Both the position numbers and the translations under genes were made by a program. This document shows, piece after piece, positions 47,853-58,085 of a stretch of DNA of 64,000 nucleotides (the first letter of the stretch is position 1; each line of letters opens with the position of its first letter). The DNA is from Ilyonectria destructans (Eukaryota > Ascomycota > Sordariomycetes > Hypocreales > Nectriaceae). The notes beneath the pieces were generated by a model. The model ran no database searches. It saw nothing but the letters and a program-made list of their open reading frames with translations, and was not told the DNA's origin. Location: positions 5,022,001 to 5,086,000 of the forward strand of contig JAHEWK010000002.1 in NCBI GenBank assembly GCA_020740775.1, written 5' to 3'.

Positions 47853-49948
47853 CTATTGTTGGTCACTGTGCTCCGACAGTTCAGTGCCATTTATTCCTCC
47901 CCTTTCTCGCAAATTCTGCATTTCGCTTTTTCGCTCCAACTCCGATCCGTTTTCTTGAGGAAACCCTGCTACCATCCTCTGCAGATACTTTGGCAGAGGG
48001 TCCTTGCCGCTCCTATCTTGAGACGCAATCACCTTGTCGTGCAGATAGACGTTCTGCGAGACGCGGAGGAACGTCGAAAATTGGCTAGTGTACGCAGCCT
48101 GGGACGTTATCACCACAACTGTCCCTATCAAGACACTAACGGTGGAAATGAAGATGGCGATTCCATAAGTGATCCAGAGGGTGCTTGGTGAATACGCGTA
48201 AACGCTCTGAGAAGTCCATTTCTGGACGTCAACTTCTGGTGGTGCATATGGAGACGAGGTGTTGGGACTATCACTCAAATTAGTATTCTACCGTTGAATC
48301 TCGGCCGAGGTGGGTAACTTATACTCACTTCAAAGAAGCTTGGTTCATTAGGCTGAGTGTGGCATTATGAAACATCTCTTCCATCAAGTACGTCACAGAC
48401 CGTGTTGTAGTCTCTTGCTGGTACACACTTTTCCCATCCCAGTCCACGTTACCTAAGTTTGAGTTTTCCGATCCGAGTGTCTGGGAGATATTGGCCATCT
48501 CTTTGGCGTGGATTAAAGTCGTCATGTCCATATTCGTTCGCATATTCAGCTGGGTTGAAGTTGTGTCTCCAGCACTTGAGTCAACGATTGTGACGTTTCC
48601 CACGAACATGGATGAGAATGCGTCCATTACTGATTGATACGCGAAATTCTCGACGGCCGACTGGTTCAGTGCAATCTGGGTCAAGTTTGGGTCGTAAGTC
48701 AAACTTGATGTTGCCACAAATGAGCTGTATCCGGACAAATAATCAACACTATTCAAGGGATCCGAGGTGTTGAGCGTTATCTCTTGAACACCATTTGGAT
48801 AGCTAAATTTGGTGCTGTATGAAACATTTTGCAGTGCAATCTGCCATACGCCTGTCGTCTCTTTCATATAGTCGACAATGCCCTCGGTAGTGATGTTGTG
48901 ATGCGGATCTGGAGGAGAATCCTTTGGAAGAACCATGACATAAAGCGAAAGCGGCTCGCCGCCGGCTATTGTTGAGCGAGGAGTCCATGAGTCGTTTCCA
49001 GAGAAGGTGTACGGTAAGCTGCTATTCACTCCTGTCCCAGATGGGAGCCAAGAGAGATATGCCATCCACGTGCCAAGTGCCCCGTAATTCCACGCCTCAG
49101 CATACTGTGTGAAAATGCGAGTTCTAAGTGATCCATCGCTGTTGTTGGTGAGAGCTGTGCATTTCAAAGCCGGGCCGTGGAAGTCCAGATTCCACGAGGA
49201 ATTCACCGAAGGGGCAGAGATTGACAGGACCGCATTTGAGATCAGAGAGCCCTGGACAGCCTTCTTCACGGAGAATTGGGGCTTTTCGTACGCCAAGTCG
49301 GTCGACTGCCATTCGGTCTTGTCCAAGGCTCTATAAATATCCGTGTAAGTCCAGGAAACCGACGCAAAGTTCATGCTTGTAAAGTCGACCTGGGGCACAC
49401 GAGTGGCTTCCGTCGTGTTCAGCCATGCCGTCTTGATAGTGAGCGCGGATGGTGTGATGAGGGGTGCAAGCTGGAGCACCCTATTTTGCGTTAGTTAGTC
49501 CCACGGTGCAGAGCAGGAGCATTTGAATTGAGAATATTTACCAGAACAAGAGGAGCAGAAACGCTGGAAAAGGCATGTGCCACCACATCCGAGCGTTGAG
49601 AGCGCTCATCCAGTCATCTCTGGACGAAAACAGAGAGTCTATTAGACCAATCTCCGCAGGGCGGCTTTTTATTGCTCTCCAGCTGATTTGATCATGTGCA
49701 GCCGCGATGGCAACCGCCAGGAATGCTTTGGTGCAAAAGGCCAGAGCGTTACCAATTGCAATATTGACCTTTTGTTTGGACACTCCGTGCCAGACGTCCA
49801 GTGATGAATCCGGAGGCGGCTTTCCGTCCAGGCCATTGTAGAATAAATGCTGCCCGAGAGCGCATAGTATACCGGCGCCTAGGCTCAGAAACATGAAGAG
49901 AATTTTCTTCCCAAAGGACCAAGGGCGGCGCATCTCCGGATTTTCCAT
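47853..49948 (-). CDS. Fungal multi-pass membrane glycoprotein of unknown function
   Basis: Three exons on the minus strand, 49542-49948, 48329-49480 and 47853-48273, with introns of 61 and 55 bp; 659 residues. Exon 1 holds three membrane segments (ILFMFLSLGAGILCALGQHL; VNIAIGNALAFCTKAFLAVAIA; MPFPAFLLLLFWVLQLAPL). A large loop of about 370 residues with many N-x-S/T sites (NSSW, NNSD, NDSW, NITT, NVSY, NVTI, NATL) follows, so it faces the exterior or lumen. Exon 3 brings a fourth segment (LWITYGIAIFISTVSVLIGTVVVI) and a cytoplasmic tail. Proteins of this form in filamentous ascomycetes often carry the label formylmethionine deformylase-like, for which I see no catalytic basis. The role is unknown. 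Confidence 0.85.
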
Positions 49949-51350
49949 GGCTGCGCTGGTTGACAGAGCATTTAGCTTTCAGGATGTTGACGAGAAGAAA
50001 GTGCACCGTGGTGATTGCCAATAAGATCCCCCTTACGGCTATGGAATGTGAAAGCTGTGTTTTTAGTATTCAATGCAATGCGTCGCGTAGAATCACTTCG
50101 GGTGGCCAAGATGATTCTGTTTTCCAAGTCCTCAAAGACATTTTAAACCACGCGTAGGTATGGTCTAAAACGAAGATTTATCCTGCGAAATTGTCTACTT
50201 ATGGGCTGACATTTCCAATGTGGATATCTCCAGGGCCCCTTGGGCAGAGTCAGCACTAACTAGCCGTTCTCCGGCGCAGAGTGGATTCTTTTGCAGTTCT
50301 CAATTGCCTTCGAGCACTGCCACGGTTATTCGCCTGCCCAACACGGTTCAATAATTACGCGGTAAAATGACTTAAATTTCCCTGCAGTCACCTTTTTAAA
50401 TCTCTCGGGAAGTGACGACGCTATTTGAGGCTCAAGATTAGGATTTCTATTCCCGCGTTTTTTGACCGCTCTGTGGATTCAGGGATAGAGAAGGATTGAA
50501 ACCTGGTTCTGTTCTCAGCTCGGATTGGCCAATTAACGAGTCTGTGGTCAGCAGGAGTTCGGAGATACCCACCATATGTCGACAAGTCAGGTCAGGTAAC
50601 GTCACTTACAATAAAGAGAGCATAATTCTATGGGGTCAGAATGATGCAGATTGTACAACGGAGCATCTATTTCCCTGTCCTGGCCATTTTCATAAATCAA
50701 GCCAGTTATGGCTGGCATTGGATAAAATCGCAACAGGGTCTCAAAAATGGTAAGCACAGGAGCGGCCTCAACTTACACAATAGCCTTCGCATTAATAAAC
50801 AGTGCTTCTTTAAGCTTATTAAATTACTTTGTCCTTGATTATGCTCCTTCAAAGAGGTTCACAGCCATAGCAAACCGATGTACCTAAAATTGGAATTCTT
50901 AGAACTAGGCATATATTTATTAATAAATTCGGCTAAATAAAAAATACATAACAGAAATCACTAAAAGTTCATGAGGGAATAAATACTAAGAATTGGCCCT
51001 CCAAGTAATCTATTAGAATAATAGATAAGTATCAGCAGGATTGAGGCATGTAGTTATGTGTGCGAGTAGGAGGACTCATTACTTTTTTGCCACATATCAT
51101 TGCATCGGGCCAGATGACGAGGAAGAAGAAGAGACAATGGAAAGAAACAGCTGGGAGAAGGCAAGCTGAACGACCCTTCGCTATAGCTGGATGACCACTT
51201 CCGAGACGTGACTCAACGAGGAGAAGATTGTTCGCAGGTAAATCAACAATATTGAATCATACTAAAAGGGCGCATACGTATTATCTCGAAGCACTTCAAA
51301 GCGATAGTTAACTGCCACCTCCACCTCCACCTCCACCTTCAGATCAACAC
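49949..51350. other. 1.4-kb spacer
   Basis: AT-richer sequence with short open frames only. No supported gene. Confidence 0.4.
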
Positions 51351-53849
51351 CTAACTGCCGCCTCCTCCTCCACATCCACCTCCGCCTCCTCCACACCCTC
51401 CTCCTCCTCCACATCCTCCTCCACCACCTCCTCCGTCTCCAGCACCGCACCCACCAGCGGAGCATCCGCCAGGACTTCCACAAGTTCCAGCTGCAACGCC
51501 GCCGCCGCAGCTTCCCGCTGCACAGCCGCCTCCGCTGGTCGACGCATAGCCAGGGTAGCCATAATACATGCCGGGCGTGAAGTACATCGGGTACATCCAC
51601 GGTCCGTACACTAAACCAGCGAGTGATTAGTTGATGAATAGTAACAGAAGAGCGCAGACACTCGAACTCACTGTAGTAGCTGTAACCCCAATGGTCGTAG
51701 TATTGCTGCCTGGGAGGCAGCTTACGCCCCTTCTTCTCGGCACGTTTGCGAGCTTTCTCATACTGGTCCTCTAGTCGACGCTGGTGGATTTCTTGCATCC
51801 GCTTGCGCACCAGTGCTTCGGGCCCTTGAATGCTGGAGCCAGGGTCCACGGCGTTGTGCGAGGATATATGGGCTGAATTGTCAGGTGGACAGAAGCTGGC
51901 GTTGCCTGACTTGTAGAACTTGTCATCAACTGCGATTATGTCAGTCAAGTGCTGTCACTGTGTAAAATCTTGGAGAATATGGGCCTTACTCTTCTCGTTG
52001 GTGGAAATGCCGAAAACCTTGCCAATGGACGAGATGTGCGACGTTCGCACTGATTCGCAATACCAGCACGTGCATTCAGAATACACTTCGCCGTATTTCT
52101 CCTGGTAAGTCTTGCTCGTCCACTCGAATCCCCGCTTCAAGTTATCCTCGTCGACCTTGTCGTCGTGGCGGATGAACTTCTTTGTCGCTGCCTTGGTGTA
52201 GGCGTAGTAGGCCGACGGGGAAAGCTGGTGCGTGTGCCAGGCCAAGTCGACGTCGAGAGTAGGCACAGCGACTCCCTTTGGATTCTCAGCCATGATGGTA
52301 ACGAAGCGCTTGTACTTGGTGCAGAGCCGGTCCATCGTCTCACGCGCGGCGGGCGAGTGTAGCCAGTCGATCTTGTACATCTTCTCTGAAAAGATGCCCT
52401 GGCGCATGGTTGCGCCACACAGATCCAGCGCGAATGGGCTGAAGTTTTCCCAATACCGGCTCATCATCTTGCGCACGCACAGGCGTGTGATGGGGGCAAC
52501 CCTCATGGGCCGCATCGAGCGGGAGCTGGGAGAGCCCTGGTCAACAACGCGCAAGGCGCTCTGCTTGCTGATGACGTCTTCGACCATCTTGCGGACTGTG
52601 TCAACTGTCGGTGGCTGGGCTGGGTTCGGGTTCTTGAGTAGATCCTGAATTTCGATACGAAGCACGAGTTTGATCATGCGATTCGGAAAGGTTTGAGGGT
52701 TCAATTGGTCTTTCAACCTCGGCTGAAATGTCTCGGGCTCTCCGCTGATGGGATCGAGCACAGTGCCAGGCATTGGCAGGTTCTTGATCAGAAGGTCTCG
52801 AGCATCATTGGAGAACTTTGCGACACTGAGAAGTTCCCTGTTGATGCGCGTTCCGCAGCTGGAGCAGGCTGTGTCGAGCTGTCCATCACCGTAACCAGAT
52901 CCAATCAGACCGGGATCGTCGCTTGTTTTCGGATTCTCGTCGAGGTTGCAGGTCGTCCATGGGATGCTAATGCGGTTGTTGCAGACAGGGCAAGTGATTG
53001 ACTTGACGATGGGGTCCTCCGCGTTTTCCCATGAGAGGCCTGTCGATGCAACCCAGCGGGCTTTGTGGTCGTCGGACACGTTGTAGTTGAAGCTACCGTC
53101 AATGGCGGCATTGACTAGTTGCCAAGGCATTCCGTTGCCCCAGAGGTCGCGGTGTCCAGCGCGCATACAGTCTTCCAGGAAATTGTAAGGGTTCAGCATG
53201 TGAGCGTGGTAGACCATCAGAACATCTTTGAATCCAGTTAGCGGGGAACATGGCAGGGATAGTTGAAGAGCTTACCGAGTGGTGGCAGCGATCTCTGAGC
53301 CCAGTACTGGGTATCATGGAGGCTGGGGAATCGTGCGTACGCAGCGGAATCAGGTTCATCGATATCCTGCTCAGTCAAGCCAGATCCCTCGACGAGCGAA
53401 CTCCACCAGGCCTCATATCGGTCAACAGCACGCGCGACGAAGAGAGCCCAGCGCTTTTCGCGGATCTGGCTGAGCAGCAAGTGCTTATCGGTGGGAACCT
53501 CTTGCTTAGAGTCAACCCCTTGCTTAGAGTCAACCCCTTGCTTAGAGTCAACCTCTTGCTTGGAGTCACTTGCAACGGGCAGTTGGGCTTTCTCCTCTTT
53601 GGTCACAGACTTGTGCCCCTCAGCGCGAGTGTCCCACAGTCCCCACAAGCCATCAGTGTAGCCGATGTCTTCCTTCAAGGTCTGGAAAGCAAACAGCAGC
53701 CGCAGATGGGCGAGGCAGGTGTTGGATTCTGGTTGACTCGGGGTTTTCGCGAGGTTGAGCGTTCCAAAGAATGCCTTTTCGATGGGTGGCGGCTGTTCTG
53801 TGAGAGACGCCCCCGCCTCAGCATCCTGATAAGAAGGAGGGGCAGCCAT
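51351..53849 (-). CDS. GRDP-type glycine-rich domain protein with Gly/Cys tail
   Basis: Four exons on the minus strand, 53276-53849, 51990-53225, 51672-51929 and 51351-51610, with introns of 50, 60 and 61 bp; 775 residues. The first ATG gives MAAPPSYQDAEAG. The GRDP/DUF1399 signature is present: HMLNPYNFLEDC, then VPTLDVDLAWHTHQLSPSAY. Two CxxC pairs (TCPVCNNR and ACSSCGTR) suggest a zinc-binding insert. Exon 1 contains a short acidic-basic repeat (VDSKQ-type) from four 18-bp units. The last exon encodes a Tyr/Met-rich stretch (MYPMYFTPGMYYGYPGYAS) and then a glycine tail with spaced cysteines (GGGCGGG pattern). Plant GRDPs are linked to development and stress and bind RNA; the fungal role is unknown. 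Upstream of the ATG the frame is open until a TAG. Confidence 0.9.
53501..53571 (-). repeat. Coding minisatellite, 18-bp unit, four copies
   Basis: Unit CTTGCTTAGAGTCAACCC as written on plus at 53501, 53519 and 53537, and a diverged copy at 53555. It encodes repeated VDSKQ(G/E) in the GRDP protein and keeps the frame, so copy number may vary between strains. Confidence 0.9.
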
Positions 53850-53968
53850 TTCGGAGGGTGCCGAGATTGAGATGCGCCTGGGCTTGGCTGAGAATGACTT
53901 GGTCGTCAGTGTTGAATGCCTCTCAGACGACGTAGATGATGGCCGTGTCAAGATGAGAGTAGATGAAT

Positions 53969-54010
53969 GCCAAGTGAAGTGCCAAGTGAAGTGCCAAGTG
54001 AAGTGCCAAG
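53969..54010. repeat. 12-bp tandem repeat upstream of the GRDP gene
   Basis: Unit GCCAAGTGAAGT, 3.5 copies, located 120 bp 5' of the GRDP start codon, in the promoter or 5' UTR. Confidence 0.9.
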
Positions 54011-55013
54011 ACGTTGTCCGAAGCTAACAAATTGGACGAATGTTCGTCTCGTCGACGTCACAATGGTGGTGGGCTAGCACGGAAAAGCAGCCGAGAAATG
54101 ACGCCTTTAAGCACATTTCTGTCTTGGCACTGCGCCACTGCGGCTGAGTCGGCGGAGCAGTGATTCCCTCGGCCGATTCCCTGTTGAGGGAGCGCGGGGG
54201 AGCTAATCGCCCGATCTTGGTGATCGTGGCTGTGAGATGGGGACACAGGCTAAATGAATGACAATGCAATTGGCCGATTGAGCGTTGATAATGGATTTAT
54301 GGTCGGTTAAGAACATCAATATGTTGCCCGATCTGCTATTCCATCCAATACACGGCCCACGAGGTCTTTCCCTGCATTATCCAGATGCAGTGCAACAGCC
54401 CAGCCACCGCCATTGCGTTAAACGAACCATCTACCAGATATCTCGCTTCTATCAACCATCCTTCATCCACCCACCCGACCAAATCACAACCACCTGATAT
54501 TCGTACCTTCCATTTAGAGAAGTTGGGCGGAGCAACCGCCTCACTTTTCTACACATCATTAGGCAGACTTGATCATCTTGAGGGGGCAGTGTCGGGCGTC
54601 GTGCCGAATAGCCGCTTTTCAGTTGGACGATCGAGTGCTAGACAGTTTTCAGTCTCCGTTCGGTTAAATTTCTTTAGCTTACTCAATATCATCAAGTAAA
54701 TCGAAGTCATGCCATAGTTGCAGATATCTAGTCCGAAATTGGCATTGCACCCAGTATAGGGTGAGCCAGAAATCCGAAAACTAATGTTTACTGGGGAATA
54801 ATCTTTGTCATTCTGTCTCTAACCCTGCTGAGTGGGAAATAACCTTATCTTGAACCAAAGGGTTATAATGACGTCTTATCAAATCGAGAGACCATCTTTC
54901 AGTGCGTATTGTAACGTAAAATAAAACGGTCTGCATCTTGTCCATTGAGGTAGTTATGTGCTCCATTGAGTTAGGCGGCCCGACGCAAGTCGAGCTCTTT
55001 GTCATACAGACTC
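54011..55013. other. 1-kb spacer with a weak dispersed repeat
   Basis: No supported gene. The segment at about 54666-54760 (CTCAATATCATCA…CATGCCATAGTTGCAGAT) resembles about 59224-59320 (CTCAATATCACCA…CATGCAGTCATTGCAAAT), mostly with transitions. Confidence 0.35.
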
Positions 55014-55214
55014 AGATTTGCATCACGTTCTCTACTGTAAAGACTCGATAAATTGGCAAGGTCCAGCGCGATCAAACCACCTACTACCTGAGCCCATTGG
55101 ATGGAAGATCGATCAAACCCACTGTTAAGCTGATCAAGCTGACAAGACCGTACTAAATGCGGCGCTAGACTTTGCCAGGTTATCGAGTCTTTACGGTAGT
55201 TGATGCAAATAATC
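55014..55214. repeat. MITE-like palindromic segment, about 55-bp arms
   Basis: The arm at 55014-55071 recurs in reverse complement at 55161-55214. Shared blocks are ATTTGCATCA, GTAAAGACTCGATAA and TGGCAA(G/A)GTC(C/T)AGCGC. About 90 bp lie between the arms. No clear target duplication was found. It could be a small non-autonomous DNA element. Confidence 0.6.
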
Positions 55215-55588
55215 TCCGTTCAGATTCAGAACGCTCGGAGTGGCAAGATGGAGTCTTCAGGTTGAAATGTCTTAACGCAGCGGCGAGGTTTCGGGTGCTC
55301 ATAGACCTAGCACCGCCCCAAGAATCCGGACTTTGTTGCTTAGTCTCCTAGAAATATGATATCGCTCCAAATTTGCTAGTGCAGGAAGCTGTATATGCCG
55401 GATGTAGCACGATCATGGTTCTTGACTGTCGTCTGAAGAAATACTCCATCAAAATCCGTAGCTATTCAAGGAGCAAGCTCTACCGATTGTTGCTGGAGTT
55501 GCTCATGTGGTACCATGTGTAGCCCGAGACAATTAATGAAATGTCCAATCGGCCGACAAAGCAATGTGATGGTATATTTTGCCAATAT

Positions 55589-55960
55589 TCAGAGTCCGTC
55601 TAGAGCTGGTCTGTAGAGATCTTTACGCAGGAAAGTCACGACAACATTGGCCTTTGATCCGCTGGATAGCGGTACGGAAAGATTCAAACGACGCCGGGTC
55701 GTAGGGTTATTCTTCATAGTAAATCCAGCAAACCCGATGGAAAATGTATCTGTGTTTTTATTGCAACTGGCGGGGCTCATGAGCCCGAGAGGGTCAGTGA
55801 GAGCTGTCTGACCGTTAGTCACGACCAGGAGGAAGTCAAGCGTGACAATATAAACGAGAATGGGGACTGAAAAAAGAATTGCTATAGACAAAGCGAGCTG
55901 AGGTTCCCTAGACGCCAATTCAAGTCGGAGTAGTGGGTATATTATGTGATGTTGGGACAT
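55589..55960 (-). CDS. Small hypothetical protein with one membrane segment
   Basis: An ATG-started frame of 123 residues on the minus strand. One clear membrane segment (ALSIAILFSVPILVYIVTLDF) is followed by a polar part with ordinary-looking composition (FSIGFAGFTMKNNPTTRRRL). I do not recognise it. It could be the last exon of a larger gene or a relic. No partner gene is near. Confidence 0.3.
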   Translation of the reverse strand: MSQHHIIYPLLRLELASREPQLALSIAILFSVPILVYIVTLDFLLVVTNGQTALTDPLGLMSPASCNKNTDTFSIGFAGFTMKNNPTTRRRLNLSVPLSSGSKANVVVTFLRKDLYRPALDGL

Positions 55961-57005
55961 TCCTGCACCAACAATGACAAAGGTTCCCTACACTTCATAT
56001 ACTCATGTACACTGACTATTAACATGCATGTTTTCAACATGCGAAATCATCAATTGGAATATTGGCGTCATTCAAATCGGATGGCGTCACTCAGCCGCAA
56101 GCCTCTGACTCGGCATTAGCTTCTGACTTGGCATAAGCTTGTTTCCAACCTTGGATCGTGGAGCAGGGGATTTTGAAGTGAAACTCGGCGTCCCTTAATG
56201 TAGGTCGATTTGTCTCGCCACAGCGCGTAATCCGATGATGAATTAACCACATGATAACCTCGTCTTTCTTCTTCTTTGTGTATTAGCGTTGAGGGCGTAC
56301 AATCGGTTTTGACAGCCTAGCTTTACGATCTTTGAGTGGCTTTGGTTTGGGGCCACGCTTCTTTCGCTCTGGGAGAGGTGCCCATGATGAAATAGTAGTA
56401 TTAACCTCCCGAGAGGGCGGTATTTGTCGAAAAGCGGCTTCAAAAGCGTGTCAATTCATCGGAGTATCAAGCAATAAAGAAGGTGAAGAACATTCGCTCT
56501 TCTGAGACTTGGCAAATTTATTTCTGATGGCCTTCCCCGCAGATTGGGAGTGCACGCTAATCGTCTGAGGGATAGCTCCGCGCTACAGTAGAGGGCCAAG
56601 ACTTTTAGTCTCAGGCTTGGTGAACTGAAAAGCCTGCTCACTGTTCGCGCAGAGGTAGTATTTGATAAGGTGGGTGTAAGTTTATATGTAAGACACAGAC
56701 TGCTAGGTAATACAGGGACCATCACCATCTTATACATGGTAATCTGTCGGATATTTGCAAGAAGAGTATTCTCATAAGTTAGCCGAGAGGAAGATCTCAC
56801 AGCCAGTGCGATGACTGAGCGGTCAGAAACGGCAGAACCCGTTCCAGAACATCAATCCACGTGCCTGGCGCTATGGATCGTCAGATTGCTTCACGATTCG
56901 TGCTTATCTGTTTCTTCAATATCGCATCTCCGAAAAGTCCATATCGGTATCCCATGCGACCTAAAATTGTACTTTCTATCAGTTACTATTGAAACATATC
57001 TTACA
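55961..57005. other. Intergenic
   Basis: No supported gene. The last part is the promoter of the DUF4267-like gene. Confidence 0.35.
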
Positions 57006-57422
57006 ATGACTACGTTCTCGCCCATCCCCGCTTACGCTCTGGGCGCAGCCTGCTTTGGCCGCGGCGTTATGGGAGTCCTCTCACCAAGAGAGGAATACGG
57101 TCATGTCGGCTTGCCACTTGAATCACACGTTTCTGCCTCTCTTCCGGCCACCGCTGATGGCGACTCTACTAGTGGCTTCGTGTCACCGCTCATGTACTTC
57201 AAGGGCATCCGTGAGATTTCCTACGGCTTAACGATGATGGCCTTGCAGCGCCAAGGCAACGAGGATGCCCTCACTACCGTCGCAGCGATCCTGACGCTTG
57301 TGAGGTTCGGCGACGGGCTGGTTGTTTGGTTGTACGGAGGAGAGAAGTTGCGATTCAGAGCATGGGGCCATTGGATCACGGGTGCCGGATTTCTCGGGTG
57401 GGTGATGTGGAGGTGGAGGTGA
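57006..57422 (+). CDS. DUF4267-like small membrane protein
   Basis: A single exon of 138 residues. It begins MTTFSPIPAYALGAACFGRG. It then has a PREEYGHVGLPLE stretch, YFKGIREISYGLTMMALQRQG, a central hydrophobic helix (TTVAAILTLVRFGDGLVVWL) and a final GHWITGAGFLGWVMWRWR. The order of an N-terminal membrane segment, FGLPL-like turn and KGIRD/E-x3-G-L helix is that of DUF4267, fungal and bacterial membrane proteins of unknown role, often near secondary-metabolism genes. Confidence 0.75.
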   Translation: MTTFSPIPAYALGAACFGRGVMGVLSPREEYGHVGLPLESHVSASLPATADGDSTSGFVSPLMYFKGIREISYGLTMMALQRQGNEDALTTVAAILTLVRFGDGLVVWLYGGEKLRFRAWGHWITGAGFLGWVMWRWR

Positions 57423-57610
57423 GGTTATTTCACGGTCTTGATGTTTCAAGGAGTAGAAACCAGCATATCTGACCATCAGTTGTTCTGCGATTATATAGAG
57501 ATGCGTAACTTTTTTGAAGCGAATATTGACTGAATCGCGCTAACTAGTGAATGACTTCATTCAGTCACTCTGCTGCACCACCTATTGCTAGTTGAGATGT
57601 GTCATACATA
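57423..57610. other. Short spacer
   Basis: The 3' flank of the DUF4267-like gene; nothing specific. Confidence 0.3.
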
Positions 57611-57630
57611 CACTGATGCATGCATCAGTG
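57611..57630. repeat. Perfect 20-bp palindrome
   Basis: CACTGATGCATGCATCAGTG is its own reverse complement. It could be a dimeric protein-binding site or a DNA-level hairpin; there is no supporting context. Confidence 0.9.
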
Positions 57631-57649
57631 TTTTCAAGACTCTTACCCC

Positions 57650-58085
57650 GTGTGTAATTCATAACCGAGGTACAGGTAAGCCTTTTAGTATAAAGGCTGG
57701 AGCCTACATCTCCCTTTCTATATCAAATAGTAGCAATTGCAGCCTATATCACCTGGATCTCATGACTCAATCCCCGGTCCGGTACTAACTAATATACACA
57801 CACTCTTGTAGAGGGCATGTAAGAAGAATGACTTCTACGACTGTAAAGAAAACTAAGAGCAATCAAGAAGCCGTCTATAGATCTATTAGTACGATTTAGG
57901 AGGTCTTCCTTATGTGGCGCGTCAATTACTGTAGGCAGTATCTTTTGTTTAAAAAGAAAACAAAAAGGATATGTAATATATGCGTTAGTATCTGAAAGAT
58001 TCTCTAACCCTGCGTAACTCTTAACTGAGGCGCAGGTTGATCTTTTGGTGTAACAGCTAGAGCCTACCTCTTCTTTCTATAATAC
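57650..58085. repeat. Pair of diverged direct repeats, about 75 bp each
   Basis: The segment 57650-57725 (GTGTAATTCATAACCGAGG…GGAGCCTACATCTCC) reappears at 58010-58085 (GCGTAACTCTTAACTGAGG…AGAGCCTACCTCTTC), with substitutions mostly C/T and G/A. The DNA between them is AT-richer. They could be ends of a small decayed element. Confidence 0.5.

Noticed and set aside
51262..51948. Arg/Trp-rich frame over the glycine-tail exon
   Set aside because: It reads through an intron with GT-AG ends and is a shifted reading of the GGC-rich tail.
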